Below are positions 40,627 through 51,366 of a DNA stretch of 64,000 bases, piece by piece. Each line of letters starts with the position of its first letter. The first letter of the stretch is position 1. Position numbers and translations under genes: made by a program. The stretch is from the NCBI RefSeq assembly GCF_004364635.1, contig NZ_SOAX01000007.1, positions 177,996 to 241,995 on the forward strand, written 5' to 3'. The notes under the pieces are model-generated. The model had not been told where the DNA came from. It ran no database searches and saw only the letters and a list, made by a program, of their open reading frames with translations. The stretch comes from Halospina denitrificans (lineage in GTDB: Bacteria > Pseudomonadota > Gammaproteobacteria > Pseudomonadales > Oleiphilaceae).

Positions 40627-41776
40627 TGGCTGCTCCTCCCTGTTCCAACTGATCCTGGCGCTCCATTTCCACCCGTGCGATGACACCAATCGAAACGCAG
40701 GTCACGATCAGGCTGGAGCCCCCGTAACTGACGAGGGGCAGCGTCAGTCCCTTGGTGGGCAGAAGCCCGGTATTGACCGCCATGTTGATGAATGCCTGGA
40801 GTGCGATCAGCAGTGTCATGCCGTATGCCAGGCAGGCGCCGAATTCCAGTCCATCCTGTTCCGCTCTGCGCGCAATACGCAGCCCCATCCAGATCAATGT
40901 TGTAAACGCCAGCAGGATGAGAAGCGCGCCCATCAGGCCAAACTCTTCCGCGGCAATGGCATAGATAAAATCAGTGTGCGCCTCCGGAAGGTAGAAGAGC
41001 TTCTGAACGGAGTTACCCAGACCTTCCCCAATCCACTCACCACGCCCAAATGCAATCAGCGACTGGGTCAGCTGGTAACCGGTATCAAACTGATCGTTCC
41101 AGGGATCGAGATACGCCACCACCCGCTTGAGCCGGTACGGCTGGGTTACGATAAGAAGAGCCCCAAGTACGGTGCAAAGAAGGATCAGGGGTGTGAACCG
41201 GGTGAGGCGCACACCACTGAGAAAAATCATGCCCAGCGCTGCCGTCATGAGCACGACGATCGCGCCGAAGTCGGGCTGTATGAGCAGCAACAGTGCCGCC
41301 GCGGCGAGCACCAGAACCGGCTTCAGGAAACCCATCCAGGTACCGATAAGCTCGGCACGACGGCGCACTACGTAACCCGCCAGGTAGATGATCAGCAGCC
41401 ACTTGGCGATTTCCGAAACCTGGAGATTGACCACGCCAAGCGATACCCAGCGGGTACTGCCGTTCACGGTAATGCCGAGCGGCGAAAGCACGATAATCAA
41501 CAGGGCGAAAGCGGTGAAGAGCCATACCCAGGCCCCCCTGAGCCACCAGGCCAGGGGCACATTGGCGACCGCCACTCCGGCCAGGCTGGCGGCAACCGCA
41601 AAAACCATCTGACGCAGCACGAAATGGAAGGGATTGCCATAATGGTCTGCGGCCACCTCCATTGAGGCGGAGGCGATCAGCACGAGTCCGACGACAAGGA
41701 GCAGCCCCGCGCTCAACAGCAGCACCGGAAGCTCCCGCCCCCTGGTTCCCTGAAGTTGCATCGCAGCCGCCGTCAT
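40616..41776 (-). CDS. ftsW: Septal SEDS peptidoglycan polymerase FtsW
   Basis: Membrane glycosyltransferase of the divisome and partner of FtsI. The 386 residues form about ten membrane segments with L-Q-P-D-F-G-A, L-T-Q-S-L-I-A-F-G-R-G and P-L-V-S-Y-G-G-S-S-L family motifs. It is a paralogue of RodA at 3719-4864. It overlaps murD by 4 bases. Confidence 0.98.
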   Translation of the reverse strand: MTAAAMQLQGTRGRELPVLLLSAGLLLVVGLVLIASASMEVAADHYGNPFHFVLRQMVFAVAASLAGVAVANVPLAWWLRGAWVWLFTAFALLIIVLSPLGITVNGSTRWVSLGVVNLQVSEIAKWLLIIYLAGYVVRRRAELIGTWMGFLKPVLVLAAAALLLLIQPDFGAIVVLMTAALGMIFLSGVRLTRFTPLILLCTVLGALLIVTQPYRLKRVVAYLDPWNDQFDTGYQLTQSLIAFGRGEWIGEGLGNSVQKLFYLPEAHTDFIYAIAAEEFGLMGALLILLAFTTLIWMGLRIARRAEQDGLEFGACLAYGMTLLIALQAFINMAVNTGLLPTKGLTLPLVSYGGSSLIVTCVSIGVIARVEMERQDQLEQGGAANGG

Positions 41777-43113
41777 AACGCCTCCACTGCCTGGATAAAG
41801 GCATCGCCGCGCGCTTCATAGTTGGCATACTGGTCCAGACTCGAGCAGGCGGGCGACAGCAACACCCGGTCGCCAGGCTCGGCGATCGCGGCAGCTGTTT
41901 TTACCGCCTCGCTCATATCGCTGGCCTTAACGGCCTCCACCTCGGAGCCCAGTTCGTCGATCAGGCGCTGTCCGTCTTTACCAAGCACCACCAGGCACCG
42001 AACCCTGCCGGAGATCACGCTGCGGAGTTCGCTGAAGTCCGCGCCCTTACCATCGCCACCGGCGATCAACACAATCCGACCCTCACGGGGCGCCAGGCTC
42101 TCGATCGCCGCACGGGTCGCGCCGACGTTGGTCGCCTTGGAGTCATTGATCCAGGCGACCCCTTCATGAACGCGCACCGTCTGGGAACGATGCGGCAGCC
42201 CCGTGAAATGACGCGCGGCCTCGAGCATGGGCTCCATGGGGAGTCCAGCTGCCTGGCCGATGGCCAGCGCCGCGAGCACATTGGCAATGTTGTGATCTCC
42301 GGCGACCTGGAGCTCAGACGCATGCATCAGGTTATCCAGCCCATGGGTAAGCCAGAGGCCGGTTTCATCCTCCCGTGTGCTGAAGACGTCCAGATCCACC
42401 CGATGAGCGCCAAAGAAATGGGGCACCATGCCCTCGTTCAAGAGGGGCTGACTGAGAGGATCATCAAGATTGATGACCGCGTGACGTGCCCCCTGGAAGA
42501 TTCGGTGCTTGGCACGGAAATAGCTCATCCGATCCGGATAGCGATCCATATGGTCATCCGAGATATTGAGCACGGTTGCCACCTCGGGCCGCAGGTCCGT
42601 CGCGGCCTCTAACTGGAAGCTCGACAGCTCGAGGACATAGAGCTCGACCTCCGGGGAAAGGAGTTCCAGCGCCGGCGTTCCAAGATTGCCGCCGACGGCC
42701 ACGTTGACGCCAGCTTCAGCGGCCATCAGCCCCACCAGTGTGGTCACCGTACTCTTGCCGTTGGAGCCGGTAATAGCAACGATCGGTGCATTCGCCGCTT
42801 CCCGGAACAGGTCGATATCCCCGGAGATGACTGCGCCGGCTTCAGCTGCCGCCGTGATGGCTGGTTCCTCAAGGCTGACGCCGGGGCTGACGATCAATTC
42901 ATCAAAACCGCGGAAGTAATCCGGATCAAAGGCGCCGGTGCGCACCGCAACGTCCGGGAATTCCTGTTCCAGCCGTGCCAGCGCCGGCGGCTGATTGCGG
43001 CTGTCCACTACGGACACGGAGCGCCCGAGGCCGTGGCAGTGACGCACGCAGGCAAGGCCGGTTTCACCCAGCCCTACGATCAGTGTGCGACGATCCGATG
43101 CAATCAGTGCCAT
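41773..43113 (-). CDS. murD: UDP-N-acetylmuramoylalanine--D-glutamate ligase
   Basis: Adds D-Glu to UDP-MurNAc-L-Ala. The 446-residue protein has the N-terminal G-L-G-E-T-G-L loop, the ATP loop G116-S-N-G-K-S-T122, E-L-S-S-F-Q-L, and the C-terminal N-D-S-K-A-T-N motif. It lies 10 bases after mraY. Confidence 0.98.
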   Translation of the reverse strand: MALIASDRRTLIVGLGETGLACVRHCHGLGRSVSVVDSRNQPPALARLEQEFPDVAVRTGAFDPDYFRGFDELIVSPGVSLEEPAITAAAEAGAVISGDIDLFREAANAPIVAITGSNGKSTVTTLVGLMAAEAGVNVAVGGNLGTPALELLSPEVELYVLELSSFQLEAATDLRPEVATVLNISDDHMDRYPDRMSYFRAKHRIFQGARHAVINLDDPLSQPLLNEGMVPHFFGAHRVDLDVFSTREDETGLWLTHGLDNLMHASELQVAGDHNIANVLAALAIGQAAGLPMEPMLEAARHFTGLPHRSQTVRVHEGVAWINDSKATNVGATRAAIESLAPREGRIVLIAGGDGKGADFSELRSVISGRVRCLVVLGKDGQRLIDELGSEVEAVKASDMSEAVKTAAAIAEPGDRVLLSPACSSLDQYANYEARGDAFIQAVEAL

Positions 43114-43123
43114 ACGGCCTTTC

Positions 43124-44209
43124 CTACCTCAGCTTGAGGGTCGCGAGACCCACCAGAACAAGAATGACGGTGATCACCCAGAACCGGACAATCACCCGCG
43201 GTTCAGGCCACCCCTTGAGTTCAAAGTGATGATGCAGCGGCGCCATGCGAAAAACCCGACGCCCCGTAAGCCGGAATGAGGCCACCTGAATCATCACCGA
43301 CAGGGTCTCCACAACGAAGATGCCACCCATGATGAAAAGCACGATTTCCTGGCGGACAATCACGGCCACGATGCCCAGGGCAGCGCCGAGCGCGAGCGCG
43401 CCGACGTCGCCCATGAACACCTGGGCGGGGTAGGTATTGAACCAGAGAAAGCCCAGGCCCGAGCCGACGATGGCCCCGCAGAACACGATCAACTCACCGG
43501 TGCCCGGCAGATTCGGAATCTGGAGATACTCCGCGAAATTTGCGTGCCCCGAGGCGTAGGCAAAGATGCCGAGGGCACCGCCGACCATCACGGTCGGCAT
43601 GATGGCAAGCCCGTCGAGACCATCGGTGAGATTCACGGCATTGCTGCTGCCCACCACCACGAAGTAGGACAGGAGAATAAAGCTGATCGGCCCGAGCATG
43701 ATGCCGACATCCTTGAAAAACGGAACGATCATGGTGGTCTCTTCGGGGAGGCTGGCGCTGTAATAGAGAATGGCCGCAGCCACCACGCCGATCAGGGACT
43801 GCCAGAAGTATTTCCAGCGTGCCGGAAGACCGCGCGCGTCGCGTTCCACAACCTTGCGGTAATCATCCACCCAGCCAATGGCGCCGAAAGCCAGGGTGAC
43901 CCCCACCGCGACCCAGACATAACGATTGGTGAGATCCGCCCAGAGCAGTGTGCTGACCGCCACCGAGACCAGAATCAGGGCGCCGCCCATGGTCGGGGTT
44001 CCTGCCTTGCTCAGGTGGGTTTCAGGGCCATCATCCCGAACCGCCTGGCCGATCTGGTACTGGGCCAGATGGCGGATCATCGCGGGGCCGATCAAAAGGG
44101 AGAGCACCAGCGCCGTGAGCACCCCGAGGATGCCGCGCAGGGTCAGGTACTGGAATACAGTAAACCCGCCAATGTATTGGGCCAGAAATTCTGTCAGCCA
44201 GAGAAGCAT
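43124..44209 (-). CDS. mraY: Phospho-N-acetylmuramoyl-pentapeptide transferase
   Basis: Integral membrane enzyme that makes lipid I from UDP-MurNAc-pentapeptide and undecaprenyl phosphate. The 361-residue protein has ten membrane segments, catalytic D115-D116 in [17 protein letters not shown], and the H-H-H-F-E-L-K-G loop. Its start overlaps murF by 16 bases. Confidence 0.99.
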   Translation of the reverse strand: MLLWLTEFLAQYIGGFTVFQYLTLRGILGVLTALVLSLLIGPAMIRHLAQYQIGQAVRDDGPETHLSKAGTPTMGGALILVSVAVSTLLWADLTNRYVWVAVGVTLAFGAIGWVDDYRKVVERDARGLPARWKYFWQSLIGVVAAAILYYSASLPEETTMIVPFFKDVGIMLGPISFILLSYFVVVGSSNAVNLTDGLDGLAIMPTVMVGGALGIFAYASGHANFAEYLQIPNLPGTGELIVFCGAIVGSGLGFLWFNTYPAQVFMGDVGALALGAALGIVAVIVRQEIVLFIMGGIFVVETLSVMIQVASFRLTGRRVFRMAPLHHHFELKGWPEPRVIVRFWVITVILVLVGLATLKLR

Positions 44210-45573
44210 TCGTTATCGTTCCTTTTCCTGAGGTGCGCAACGGCACGGTCCATACCGGCACTCCGGGATCCCTTCACGAGGATGGAGGTTGCTCCATCCA
44301 GCTGGTCCCAGAGCTGATCCGCCAGCATCTCGGGTGTATCGGCAATCATGGTCGGTTCACCAAAACCACGGCCATAGGCCCGGGCGTAACTCCCCGTGGC
44401 CATCAAAAGATCAATCCCCAGTTCCCTCGCTCGCGCCCCCACGGCTTCATGCCGGTCTTCGGCGTCATCGCCAAGCTCCGCCATGTCGCCCAGCATGGCG
44501 ACACGCCGACCCGGCATGCGGGAAAGCGTGTGCAAGGCCGAGCTCATGGAGGCAGGGTTGGCGTTGTAACTGTCATTGAGAACCGTCACGTCCGGTCGAA
44601 GCGCAATTGGCTCGAGACGGCCAGCCACGGAAGTCATCCGGGCCAACCCGGCGACCACCGTCTCGGGACCAAGGCCCTGCGCATACGCGGCCGCCGCTGT
44701 TAACAGGGCGTTGGATACGTTATGCCTGCCGGGCAAGGGGATACGCGCCTGCACCGGCTCCCAGACACCCGACTCCATCCGGAACCTAACGCCATCGGCG
44801 TCTTCCTGTATGTCATGGGCATGGAAAGCCGCATTCCCGTCGCCCTCGGCAGAGATACTGAGCACACGGCGATTCCCCGCCCTCGCCCGCCAACGATCAA
44901 AGGCGGGGTCATCCTGGTTCAGTACAACGGTTCCACCCGGTACCACAGCGTCAATCAACTCGCCCTTGGCGATGACGATATTCTCGAGGCTGCCAAAGCC
45001 TGAAAGATGGGCTTCGCTGGCATTGGTGATAATTCCGACATCGGGAGCGGTCAGGCTGCCGGTCCAGGCGATCTCGCCCAGGCCGCTGGCGCCCAGTTCA
45101 ATGATCGCGAAATCCGCGCCCGGTGATAGGCGGAACAGCGTCAGCGGTGCGCCGATCTCGTTGTTCAGATTACCCTGACTCGAAACAACCGGCCCTGCAC
45201 CGGCGAATACTGTCGCCAGCATGGACCGCGTCGTGGTCTTGCCGGAGCTTCCGGTTACGGCAATAACGCGGCCCTCGAATGCCTCCCGATTGACGGCGGC
45301 CAGCAGTCCCAGTGCGCGGCGGCTGTTCTCGACCTGGACCAGGGGAACCTCAAGCTCCATGGGGCGTTCGGCAATGACGGCACAGGCGCCGGCGCGCACG
45401 GCATCCGGAATGAAATCGTGGCCATCGAACCGCTCTCCAGCCAGCGCAATATAGAGATCACCCGGTTCCAGGGTCCGCGTATCAATGCTGACGCGGCTGA
45501 AGAAGACGTCGTTCCCCTTCAGCGTGCCCCGGATCAGCGGCGTTACACCGGCGAGAGACATGGCGTGCATCAT
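44194..45573 (-). CDS. murF: UDP-N-acetylmuramoyl-tripeptide--D-alanyl-D-alanine ligase
   Basis: Adds the D-Ala-D-Ala made by DdlB to the tripeptide. The 459-residue ligase has the ATP loop G108-S-S-G-K-T-T114, [10 protein letters not shown] and [11 protein letters not shown]. It overlaps murE by 4 bases (ATGA) and mraY by 16. Confidence 0.98.
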   Translation of the reverse strand: MMHAMSLAGVTPLIRGTLKGNDVFFSRVSIDTRTLEPGDLYIALAGERFDGHDFIPDAVRAGACAVIAERPMELEVPLVQVENSRRALGLLAAVNREAFEGRVIAVTGSSGKTTTRSMLATVFAGAGPVVSSQGNLNNEIGAPLTLFRLSPGADFAIIELGASGLGEIAWTGSLTAPDVGIITNASEAHLSGFGSLENIVIAKGELIDAVVPGGTVVLNQDDPAFDRWRARAGNRRVLSISAEGDGNAAFHAHDIQEDADGVRFRMESGVWEPVQARIPLPGRHNVSNALLTAAAAYAQGLGPETVVAGLARMTSVAGRLEPIALRPDVTVLNDSYNANPASMSSALHTLSRMPGRRVAMLGDMAELGDDAEDRHEAVGARARELGIDLLMATGSYARAYGRGFGEPTMIADTPEMLADQLWDQLDGATSILVKGSRSAGMDRAVAHLRKRNDNECFSG

Positions 45574-47060
45574 GCTGCGTCCCCCTCGTACCCAAGAAGT
45601 TCCCGGACCACGTCCACGTCACTGAACGGGATGCGTTCACCAGCCCGTTCCTGAACGCGTTCATGCCCCTTGCCGGCAATCAGGATCAGGTCCTGGCCCC
45701 CGGCTTCGGCAATAACGGTGGTAATGGCTTCAAGGCGGTCATGGATAACACGCACCTCATCCGGCCGATTCATGCCCGCCAGAATCTGTTCAACAATCGC
45801 CGCCGGAGCCTCATCCCGTGGATTATCATCAGTCACCACCACCCGGTCCGCCAGGCGCTCCGCCACGCCTCCCATTGCGGGGCGTTTGGCGGTATCACGG
45901 TTGCCGCCGCATCCGAAGACACACCAGACCGCCTCCTCGGCATGGGGTCGCAACGCCGTCAGCGCCGTCTCCAGCGCATGCTCGGTGTGGGCATAATCGA
46001 TAACAACCCGAAGACCGCTGGGAGCCCGATAAGCTTCGAGCCTTCCGGGCGGTGCCGTAACCGTGGGCGCAGCCGCCTGGATATCAGCGACGGGAATACC
46101 CATGGCCAGGGCCGCACCCGCCGCTGCCGTCATGTTGCTGATATTGAAAGCACCCATCAGGCGGGTATTCAATTCAAGCTTGCCCAATGGCGTATCCACC
46201 GTGGCTTCCATACCGTTACTTCCGGCGTTTGGTTCGTGGATAAAGAGCTCGGGTGAACGCGCGGTCATGCCATAGCGCAGAAGTCGCACATCCGCGCTCA
46301 GGCGCTCCGAGAGCTCAACACCGAACGCATCATCCACATTGATCACGGCAAATTCCGGCTCAAAGATTTCGAAGAGCTGAGCCTTGGCGTTGCCGTAATG
46401 CTCCATGGTTCCGTGATAATCCAGGTGCTCACTGGACAGGTTGGTGAAGATACCACCAGCAAAACGCACCCGATTCACCCTGCCCTGATCCAGGGCATGG
46501 GAGGAAACCTCCATCACCACGGCCCTGGCCCCTTCGGAACAAAAGCGACCAAGCAGCTCATGCACGCGGACCACATCCGGTGTGGTATGGCTGGCTTCCT
46601 CCAGCGTGGGCGCAAAACCGTAGCCGAGCGTGCCGATGGTCGCGGCCGGAACGCCGCAACGATTGAGCAGCTGCGCAAGAAAGGTGGTTACCGAACTCTT
46701 GCCGTTGGTTCCCGTCACCCCCACTACCGACAGGCGGGATGAGGGGTGATCATAGAAATGGTCGGCAAGTTCGGCCGCGCGGGTGCGCAGTGACTGAACC
46801 GGGACGACAACAGAGTTGCCGTACTCGTAGGCCTGTTCCGTCCTGTCGGAATCCAGAAGCACCGCGGAAGCGCCTCGCGCCACGGCATCGGGAACATGGG
46901 TCCAGGACCCCGCCGTTTCACCGGCAAGTGCCAGAAACGCCATACCCGGCCTTACCCGGCGACTGTCGGCGGTCAATCCGTAAAGCCATGTATCGAGCAC
47001 CGAGGGCACATCCACCAGATCGCGAAGCAGGCCCTTGAGGCTGTGGCAGACTGACGTCAT
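45570..47060 (-). CDS. murE: UDP-N-acetylmuramoyl-dipeptide--2,6-diaminopimelate ligase
   Basis: Adds the third residue of the stem peptide. The 496-residue protein has the ATP loop G117-T-N-G-K-S-S123 and the D412-N-P-R415 motif that marks specificity for meso-diaminopimelate, as expected for a Gram-negative. T-T-P, E-V-S-S-H-A-L and H-L-D-Y-H-G are also kept. It overlaps ftsI and murF by 4 bases each. Confidence 0.98.
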   Translation of the reverse strand: MTSVCHSLKGLLRDLVDVPSVLDTWLYGLTADSRRVRPGMAFLALAGETAGSWTHVPDAVARGASAVLLDSDRTEQAYEYGNSVVVPVQSLRTRAAELADHFYDHPSSRLSVVGVTGTNGKSSVTTFLAQLLNRCGVPAATIGTLGYGFAPTLEEASHTTPDVVRVHELLGRFCSEGARAVVMEVSSHALDQGRVNRVRFAGGIFTNLSSEHLDYHGTMEHYGNAKAQLFEIFEPEFAVINVDDAFGVELSERLSADVRLLRYGMTARSPELFIHEPNAGSNGMEATVDTPLGKLELNTRLMGAFNISNMTAAAGAALAMGIPVADIQAAAPTVTAPPGRLEAYRAPSGLRVVIDYAHTEHALETALTALRPHAEEAVWCVFGCGGNRDTAKRPAMGGVAERLADRVVVTDDNPRDEAPAAIVEQILAGMNRPDEVRVIHDRLEAITTVIAEAGGQDLILIAGKGHERVQERAGERIPFSDVDVVRELLGYEGDAA

Positions 47061-48799
47061 CCCCGACCTCCCTGCTGCTGCGCAGTGCCATCGACCATCT
47101 CCGGCCTGCCGGAAGGCTCCACGTTGAGGAGTCGCAACGCGTCGGACATGACGCGGCCAAACACCGGCGCCGCCACCTCTCCCCCGTAATATTCGCTCCT
47201 CGAAGGCGCATCAACCGTCACAACCGTTACAATCCGCGGATCATCGGCGGGCGCCATTCCAGCGAAAAGCGCCTTGTACTGATCCTTTTCATAACCGTTT
47301 GCGCCCACCAGGTGGACCGTCCCGGTTTTGCCGGCCAACCTGTAGATATCACTGTTGGCCCGAGTACCCGTGCCGTCCTCAACCACTGACACCAGCATCC
47401 TGCGAACCTTGGCCGCCGTTTCAGAGGACATCACACGCCGCCCCCGGGGCTTTTCATTGTTCGTGAGCAGGCTCACCGGGTAATGCGTTCCACCGTTCGC
47501 CAGTACCATATAGGCCTGGGCAAGCTGGAGCGCGTTCACGCTCATGCCGTAGCCGTAGGACAATGCCGCGACTTCAACTGGACGCCAGCTCACGTTCGCG
47601 GGCAGGATGCCGACCGCCTCCCCGGGGAAGCCAATGCCGGTGGACTGACCAAAGCCCACGCGATAGAACAGATCCTGCAGGCGTTCACCGGATAGTGCCG
47701 ACGCAACCTTGCTGATTCCCACATTGCTTGAGTAGGTCACAATTTCGGAAAGGGAGAGCTCTCCGTAGTCGTGGTTGTCACGAATGGTGTAATCACCCAT
47801 GCGCCGATAACCCGGGCTGGTATTGACCTTGGTGCCAGGGCGGAAATCACCGGACTCAAGCGCTGCGGCCGCCGAGAACGGCTTGATGGTGGACCCTGGT
47901 TCAAAGAGATCGGTAATGGCCCGGTTCCTCAGGCGCGACGGATCAAACTGGTCGCGGTCATTGGGATTGAACGAAGGCTGGTTGGCCATGGCCAGAATTT
48001 CGCCATTGCGTGTATCCAGCATGACAATTGTTCCACCGCGCGCATCGTGGGCTTCAACGGCGGCCTTGAGTTCGCGGTAAGCCAGATACTGAAGCCTTAG
48101 ATCAAGGCTCAGCTGCAGGTCGCTGCCAGGCTTGGCTTCCTTGACCAGAGCAATATCGCGGACGGTGCGCCCATGGTTGTCCCGAAGTACCCGTTTGCTC
48201 CCATTCTCACCACTCAACCAATGATTGAAGGACAGCTCCAGACCTTCCTGCCCGGCTTCATCGATATTGGTAAAACCAACCACGTGGGAGGCAACCTCCC
48301 CCGCCGGGTAATAGCGCCGATATTCGCGACGACTGTGAATGCCGGGAATATTCAGACTCAGCGCCTGCTCTGCCAGCGATGGCTGCACCTTGCGGCGCAG
48401 GTACAGGAATTGGCGCTCCTGATTGTCAGCGAGGCGCTTTTGAAGCTTCCCTGGATCCCTGTCGAGCAGATTGGCCAGTTCGTCAAGCCGCGGATGGTCC
48501 GGAGACAGCGTGGATGGATTGGCCCAGAGCGTCGCAACCGGTGTACTTACGGCAAGGGGTTCGCCATTGCGATCACGGATTACACCCCGATTGGCGTCAA
48601 TGGGCTCGGTACGAAGGGTGCGCTGTTCACCCTGACTGCGCAGAAACTCCTGATCCAGGACATGCAGCTCAACCAGGCGCACACCGATCGTGGCCGCCAC
48701 CAGGAAAACACCCCCGGTAACGGCCAGGTACCGCCATTTCTCCTGCAGCGAGCCCAGGAAACGGCGTTCTTCGGCTGATTGTTGTTTTTTTGCTGCCAT
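47057..48799 (-). CDS. ftsI: Septal peptidoglycan transpeptidase FtsI (PBP3)
   Basis: Class B PBP that cross-links septal peptidoglycan with FtsW. The 580-residue protein has a short cytoplasmic tail, one membrane anchor (about 24-45), the pedestal domain with R-G-V-I-R-D-R-N-G, and the active site S303-T-I-K306, S357-S-N359 and K491-T-G493. It lies 22 bases after ftsL. Confidence 0.98.
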   Translation of the reverse strand: MAAKKQQSAEERRFLGSLQEKWRYLAVTGGVFLVAATIGVRLVELHVLDQEFLRSQGEQRTLRTEPIDANRGVIRDRNGEPLAVSTPVATLWANPSTLSPDHPRLDELANLLDRDPGKLQKRLADNQERQFLYLRRKVQPSLAEQALSLNIPGIHSRREYRRYYPAGEVASHVVGFTNIDEAGQEGLELSFNHWLSGENGSKRVLRDNHGRTVRDIALVKEAKPGSDLQLSLDLRLQYLAYRELKAAVEAHDARGGTIVMLDTRNGEILAMANQPSFNPNDRDQFDPSRLRNRAITDLFEPGSTIKPFSAAAALESGDFRPGTKVNTSPGYRRMGDYTIRDNHDYGELSLSEIVTYSSNVGISKVASALSGERLQDLFYRVGFGQSTGIGFPGEAVGILPANVSWRPVEVAALSYGYGMSVNALQLAQAYMVLANGGTHYPVSLLTNNEKPRGRRVMSSETAAKVRRMLVSVVEDGTGTRANSDIYRLAGKTGTVHLVGANGYEKDQYKALFAGMAPADDPRIVTVVTVDAPSRSEYYGGEVAAPVFGRVMSDALRLLNVEPSGRPEMVDGTAQQQGGRG

Positions 48800-48821
48800 T
48801 GCCTGTACCCGGCTTACCGTT

Positions 48822-49199
48822 TTACTGCGTTTGAAGAACGACTATGTCTTCCCGGGAGGGAACCTGCATATCGAGTTCCCGTGCTGCCCGGCTTTCCACA
48901 TGACTGTGTGCACTCAGTGCACTCTGTTCCAGCAGAAGCTGCGTCCACTGTCGCTGATAACCGTCCCGCTCCTCCTGAAGACTGGCGAGATCGCTGTACA
49001 GCGATCGGTTGAGATGGGACGAGTAGGCAACGGCCAACGCGGAACCCAGAAGCAGGCCAACCATCGCCAGTGTGAGCAGGACATCCGATCGCCACAGGTT
49101 GCGAAAGATCCGCCTCGAAACGCGAGCCGCGCTGTCCAGCACCATCCGCCAGCGCAGCGCCCGATTCCCTGTTTCACCCTCAATCCGTACCGCACCCAT
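48822..49199 (-). CDS. ftsL: Cell division protein FtsL
   Basis: Small bitopic protein of 125 residues that links FtsQB to FtsWI. It has a basic cytoplasmic tail, one membrane segment at about 39-59, and a periplasmic coiled coil with regular leucine spacing ending in R-E-L-D-M-Q-V-P. Divergent in sequence but clear by size, topology and place between rsmH and ftsI. Confidence 0.96.
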   Translation of the reverse strand: MGAVRIEGETGNRALRWRMVLDSAARVSRRIFRNLWRSDVLLTLAMVGLLLGSALAVAYSSHLNRSLYSDLASLQEERDGYQRQWTQLLLEQSALSAHSHVESRAARELDMQVPSREDIVVLQTQ

Positions 49200-49208
49200 G
49201 ACGCCCCC

Positions 49209-50129
49209 TCAGTGAAGACACTCCAGAATCCGCATGACCGCGCTGCGCGAACGCACGTTTTCGTCCCGCTCCCTGGCGGTCGCCTGGGATGCCTTGCCGA
49301 CAACCCGAAACCGTGACTGCTCCTGCTCCGCCGTCACGGGTACGCCTTTCGGAATAGCCGGTCCACGGCTCTGGTCCCGCATGAACCGTTTGACACGCCG
49401 ATCTTCCAGCGAGTGGAAACTGATCACCACCAGCCGACCGCCCGGCGCCAGGGCGTCCACCGCCTGCTCCAGGACTGAGTCCAGTTCCTGCAGCTCCTCG
49501 TTGATATGGATCCGGATCGCCTGAAAACTGCGGGTCGCCGGATGCTTGTGCTTGTCCCTGAAGGGCACGGCATGGTCAATCAAATCCGCGAGCTGGACAG
49601 TACGGGTGAGGGGCTCTTCGGCACGTGTCGTCACAATGCTGTGAGCGATGCGTTTGGCAAAGCGCTCCTCGCCGTACTCCTTGAGCACACGGCGGATCTC
49701 ACCCTCCTCGGCGCGTGCAAGCCACTGGGCGGCACTCTCACCGGATTCCGGGTCCATCCGCATATCAAGGGGGCCGTCGTTCCTGAAACTGAAGCCCCGC
49801 TCCGGCTCATCAAGCTGGGGCGAGGAAACCCCCAGATCGAGCAGGATGCCGTGCACCTGCTCCCACCCAACTGAGGCCAGCGCCGCATGGAGCTGAGCAA
49901 AGGGCGCATAAACTACGGATACCCGTTCATCCTCGTCGGCGAGCTCCCTGGCCACACGGATTGCTTCCGGATCGCGGTCAATCACCAGCAGCCGTGCGTC
50001 CGAATCCAGCGCGGAAAGCAGCGCGCGGCTGTGTCCGCCACGCCCAAAGGTGGCATCCACGTAGTGCCCCGATGGCGTCGTGACCAGCGCCTCCACCGCT
50101 TCATGCTGTAACACTGATTCGTGCACCAT
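49209..50129 (-). CDS. rsmH: 16S rRNA m4C1402 methyltransferase RsmH
   Basis: N4-methylates cytidine 1402 in the ribosomal P site. The 306-residue protein has the SAM motif [21 protein letters not shown], and the C-terminal [13 protein letters not shown]. ATG at 50129 (M-V-H-E-S-V-L) is chosen over the GTG one codon earlier. It lies 22 bases after mraZ. Confidence 0.97.
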   Translation of the reverse strand: MVHESVLQHEAVEALVTTPSGHYVDATFGRGGHSRALLSALDSDARLLVIDRDPEAIRVARELADEDERVSVVYAPFAQLHAALASVGWEQVHGILLDLGVSSPQLDEPERGFSFRNDGPLDMRMDPESGESAAQWLARAEEGEIRRVLKEYGEERFAKRIAHSIVTTRAEEPLTRTVQLADLIDHAVPFRDKHKHPATRSFQAIRIHINEELQELDSVLEQAVDALAPGGRLVVISFHSLEDRRVKRFMRDQSRGPAIPKGVPVTAEQEQSRFRVVGKASQATARERDENVRSRSAVMRILECLH

Positions 50130-50151
50130 CACGCTTCTCCCGTGCCCCGCG

Positions 50152-50601
50152 CTAAAGCGACAGGGACTTCATTTCCTCGGGAATTTCCTCGTCGCCATCA
50201 TCTTCCTCAAGCCACTGCAGCCAGCGATCCTCGCTCCAGAGCTCAAGTTTCCGACCCTGGCCGATCAGGTAGAGCTTCTTCTCAAGACCGGCATAATCGC
50301 GCAGCGTCTGTGGCACAAGAATGCGCCCGGCGCCATCGAGTTCCAGCGGCGTCGCATGCCCGATGAGCAGCCGCTGCATGCGGCGGACCGCTTTGTTGAT
50401 GCTTGGCAGCTCCTCAACCTTCGGCAGGAGTTCTTCCCACTGGGGTTCGGGATAGACCAGGAGGCAGCGCTCCTCGGTGTGGGCAGTCAGCACAATACGG
50501 CCATCACAGAGGGTTTCCAGGTCTTCCCGCACACGGGCAGGAATCGCCAGGCGCCCCTTGGCGTCCATATTGATCGCATGACTACCGAGAAAATTTGTCA
50601 T
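50152..50601 (-). CDS. mraZ: Transcriptional regulator MraZ
   Basis: DNA-binding repressor of the dcw cluster, with a tandem AbrB-like fold that assembles into ring oligomers in known homologues. The 149-residue protein has both D-x-K-G-R loops: [11 protein letters not shown] and the second, modified, as [13 protein letters not shown] at 50601 (M-T-N-F-L-G) is chosen; the frame extends upstream into the operator. Seven GTGG boxes lie 35-99 bases upstream of the start, so strong autoregulation is predicted. Confidence 0.97.
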   Translation of the reverse strand: MTNFLGSHAINMDAKGRLAIPARVREDLETLCDGRIVLTAHTEERCLLVYPEPQWEELLPKVEELPSINKAVRRMQRLLIGHATPLELDGAGRILVPQTLRDYAGLEKKLYLIGQGRKLELWSEDRWLQWLEEDDGDEEIPEEMKSLSL

Positions 50602-50635
50602 GTCCGATTCGCTACCCCGATTTGTGGTGGCACTA

Positions 50636-50700
50636 CCACTTTCTGCCACTCACCCCACTTGAAAACCACAAAACACCACTTGATGCCACTTTTTACCACT
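50636..50700 (-). promoter_or_regulatory. Seven-copy GTGG array, predicted MraZ operator
   Basis: On the plus strand CCACT or CCACA begins at 50636, 50646, 50655, 50666, 50676, 50686 and 50696, so the minus strand reads AAGTGG-like boxes about every 10 bases (spacings 10, 9, 11, 10, 10, 10). The helical phasing and position, from the predicted transcription start down to 35 bases before mraZ, fit an MraZ binding array. E. coli is known to have a shorter array of TGGG direct repeats. Confidence 0.8.
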
Positions 50701-50707
50701 TGCCGAC

Positions 50708-50736
50708 ACTATAAGAAGAGTCCCATGCCAATGCAA
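50708..50736 (-). promoter_or_regulatory. Promoter of the dcw cluster (mraZp)
   Basis: TTGCAT (50731-50736) and TATAGT (50708-50713) on the minus strand with an exact 17-base spacer. The start point would be about 50701, at the edge of the first GTGG box. This is the best promoter upstream of the 16-gene cluster. Confidence 0.7.
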
Positions 50737-50943
50737 GGAAGGACTGGTGACCGGGAACCATTAAAATTGCCGCTCAGACAGGGATTTAGCGACCAGATAT
50801 CAGAAAAGGGAAAAGGCGGGCATACACAAATCGAGCAAGATCAAGAAACTGCAAACAAATTCAATAAGTCACATGAAGGTCAAGATTTTTTTGTTATAAA
50901 AACGTCGTAATGAAACCGAAAGGTTATTTGCAGGAAGGGTGGC
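50737..50943. other. Intergenic stretch between dcw promoter and rnpB
   Basis: About 200 bases with no gene that I can support. It is visibly richer in A and T than the surroundings, with A- and T-runs at about 50840-50905. A plus-strand open frame crosses it but is the tail of an antisense frame of rsmH. It may hold upstream promoter elements or the end of the rnpB transcript. Confidence 0.5.
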
Positions 50944-50963
50944 GAGCCCCGTTTCCGGGGCTC
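50944..50963 (-). terminator. Hairpin after rnpB
   Basis: Perfect 8-base stem GAGCCCCG / CGGGGCTC closed by a GAAA tetraloop as read on the minus strand, starting 10 bases beyond the P1 helix of RNase P RNA. No T-run follows, so it may stabilise or mark the 3' end rather than terminate alone. Confidence 0.45.
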
Positions 50964-50970
50964 TACCTTA

Positions 50971-51360
<390 letters not shown>

Positions 51361-51366
51361 AGGCAA

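Noticed and set aside
50602..50649. N-terminal extension of MraZ
   Set aside because: The extra 16 codons are the operator repeats read as coding; the conserved N-terminus begins at 50601.
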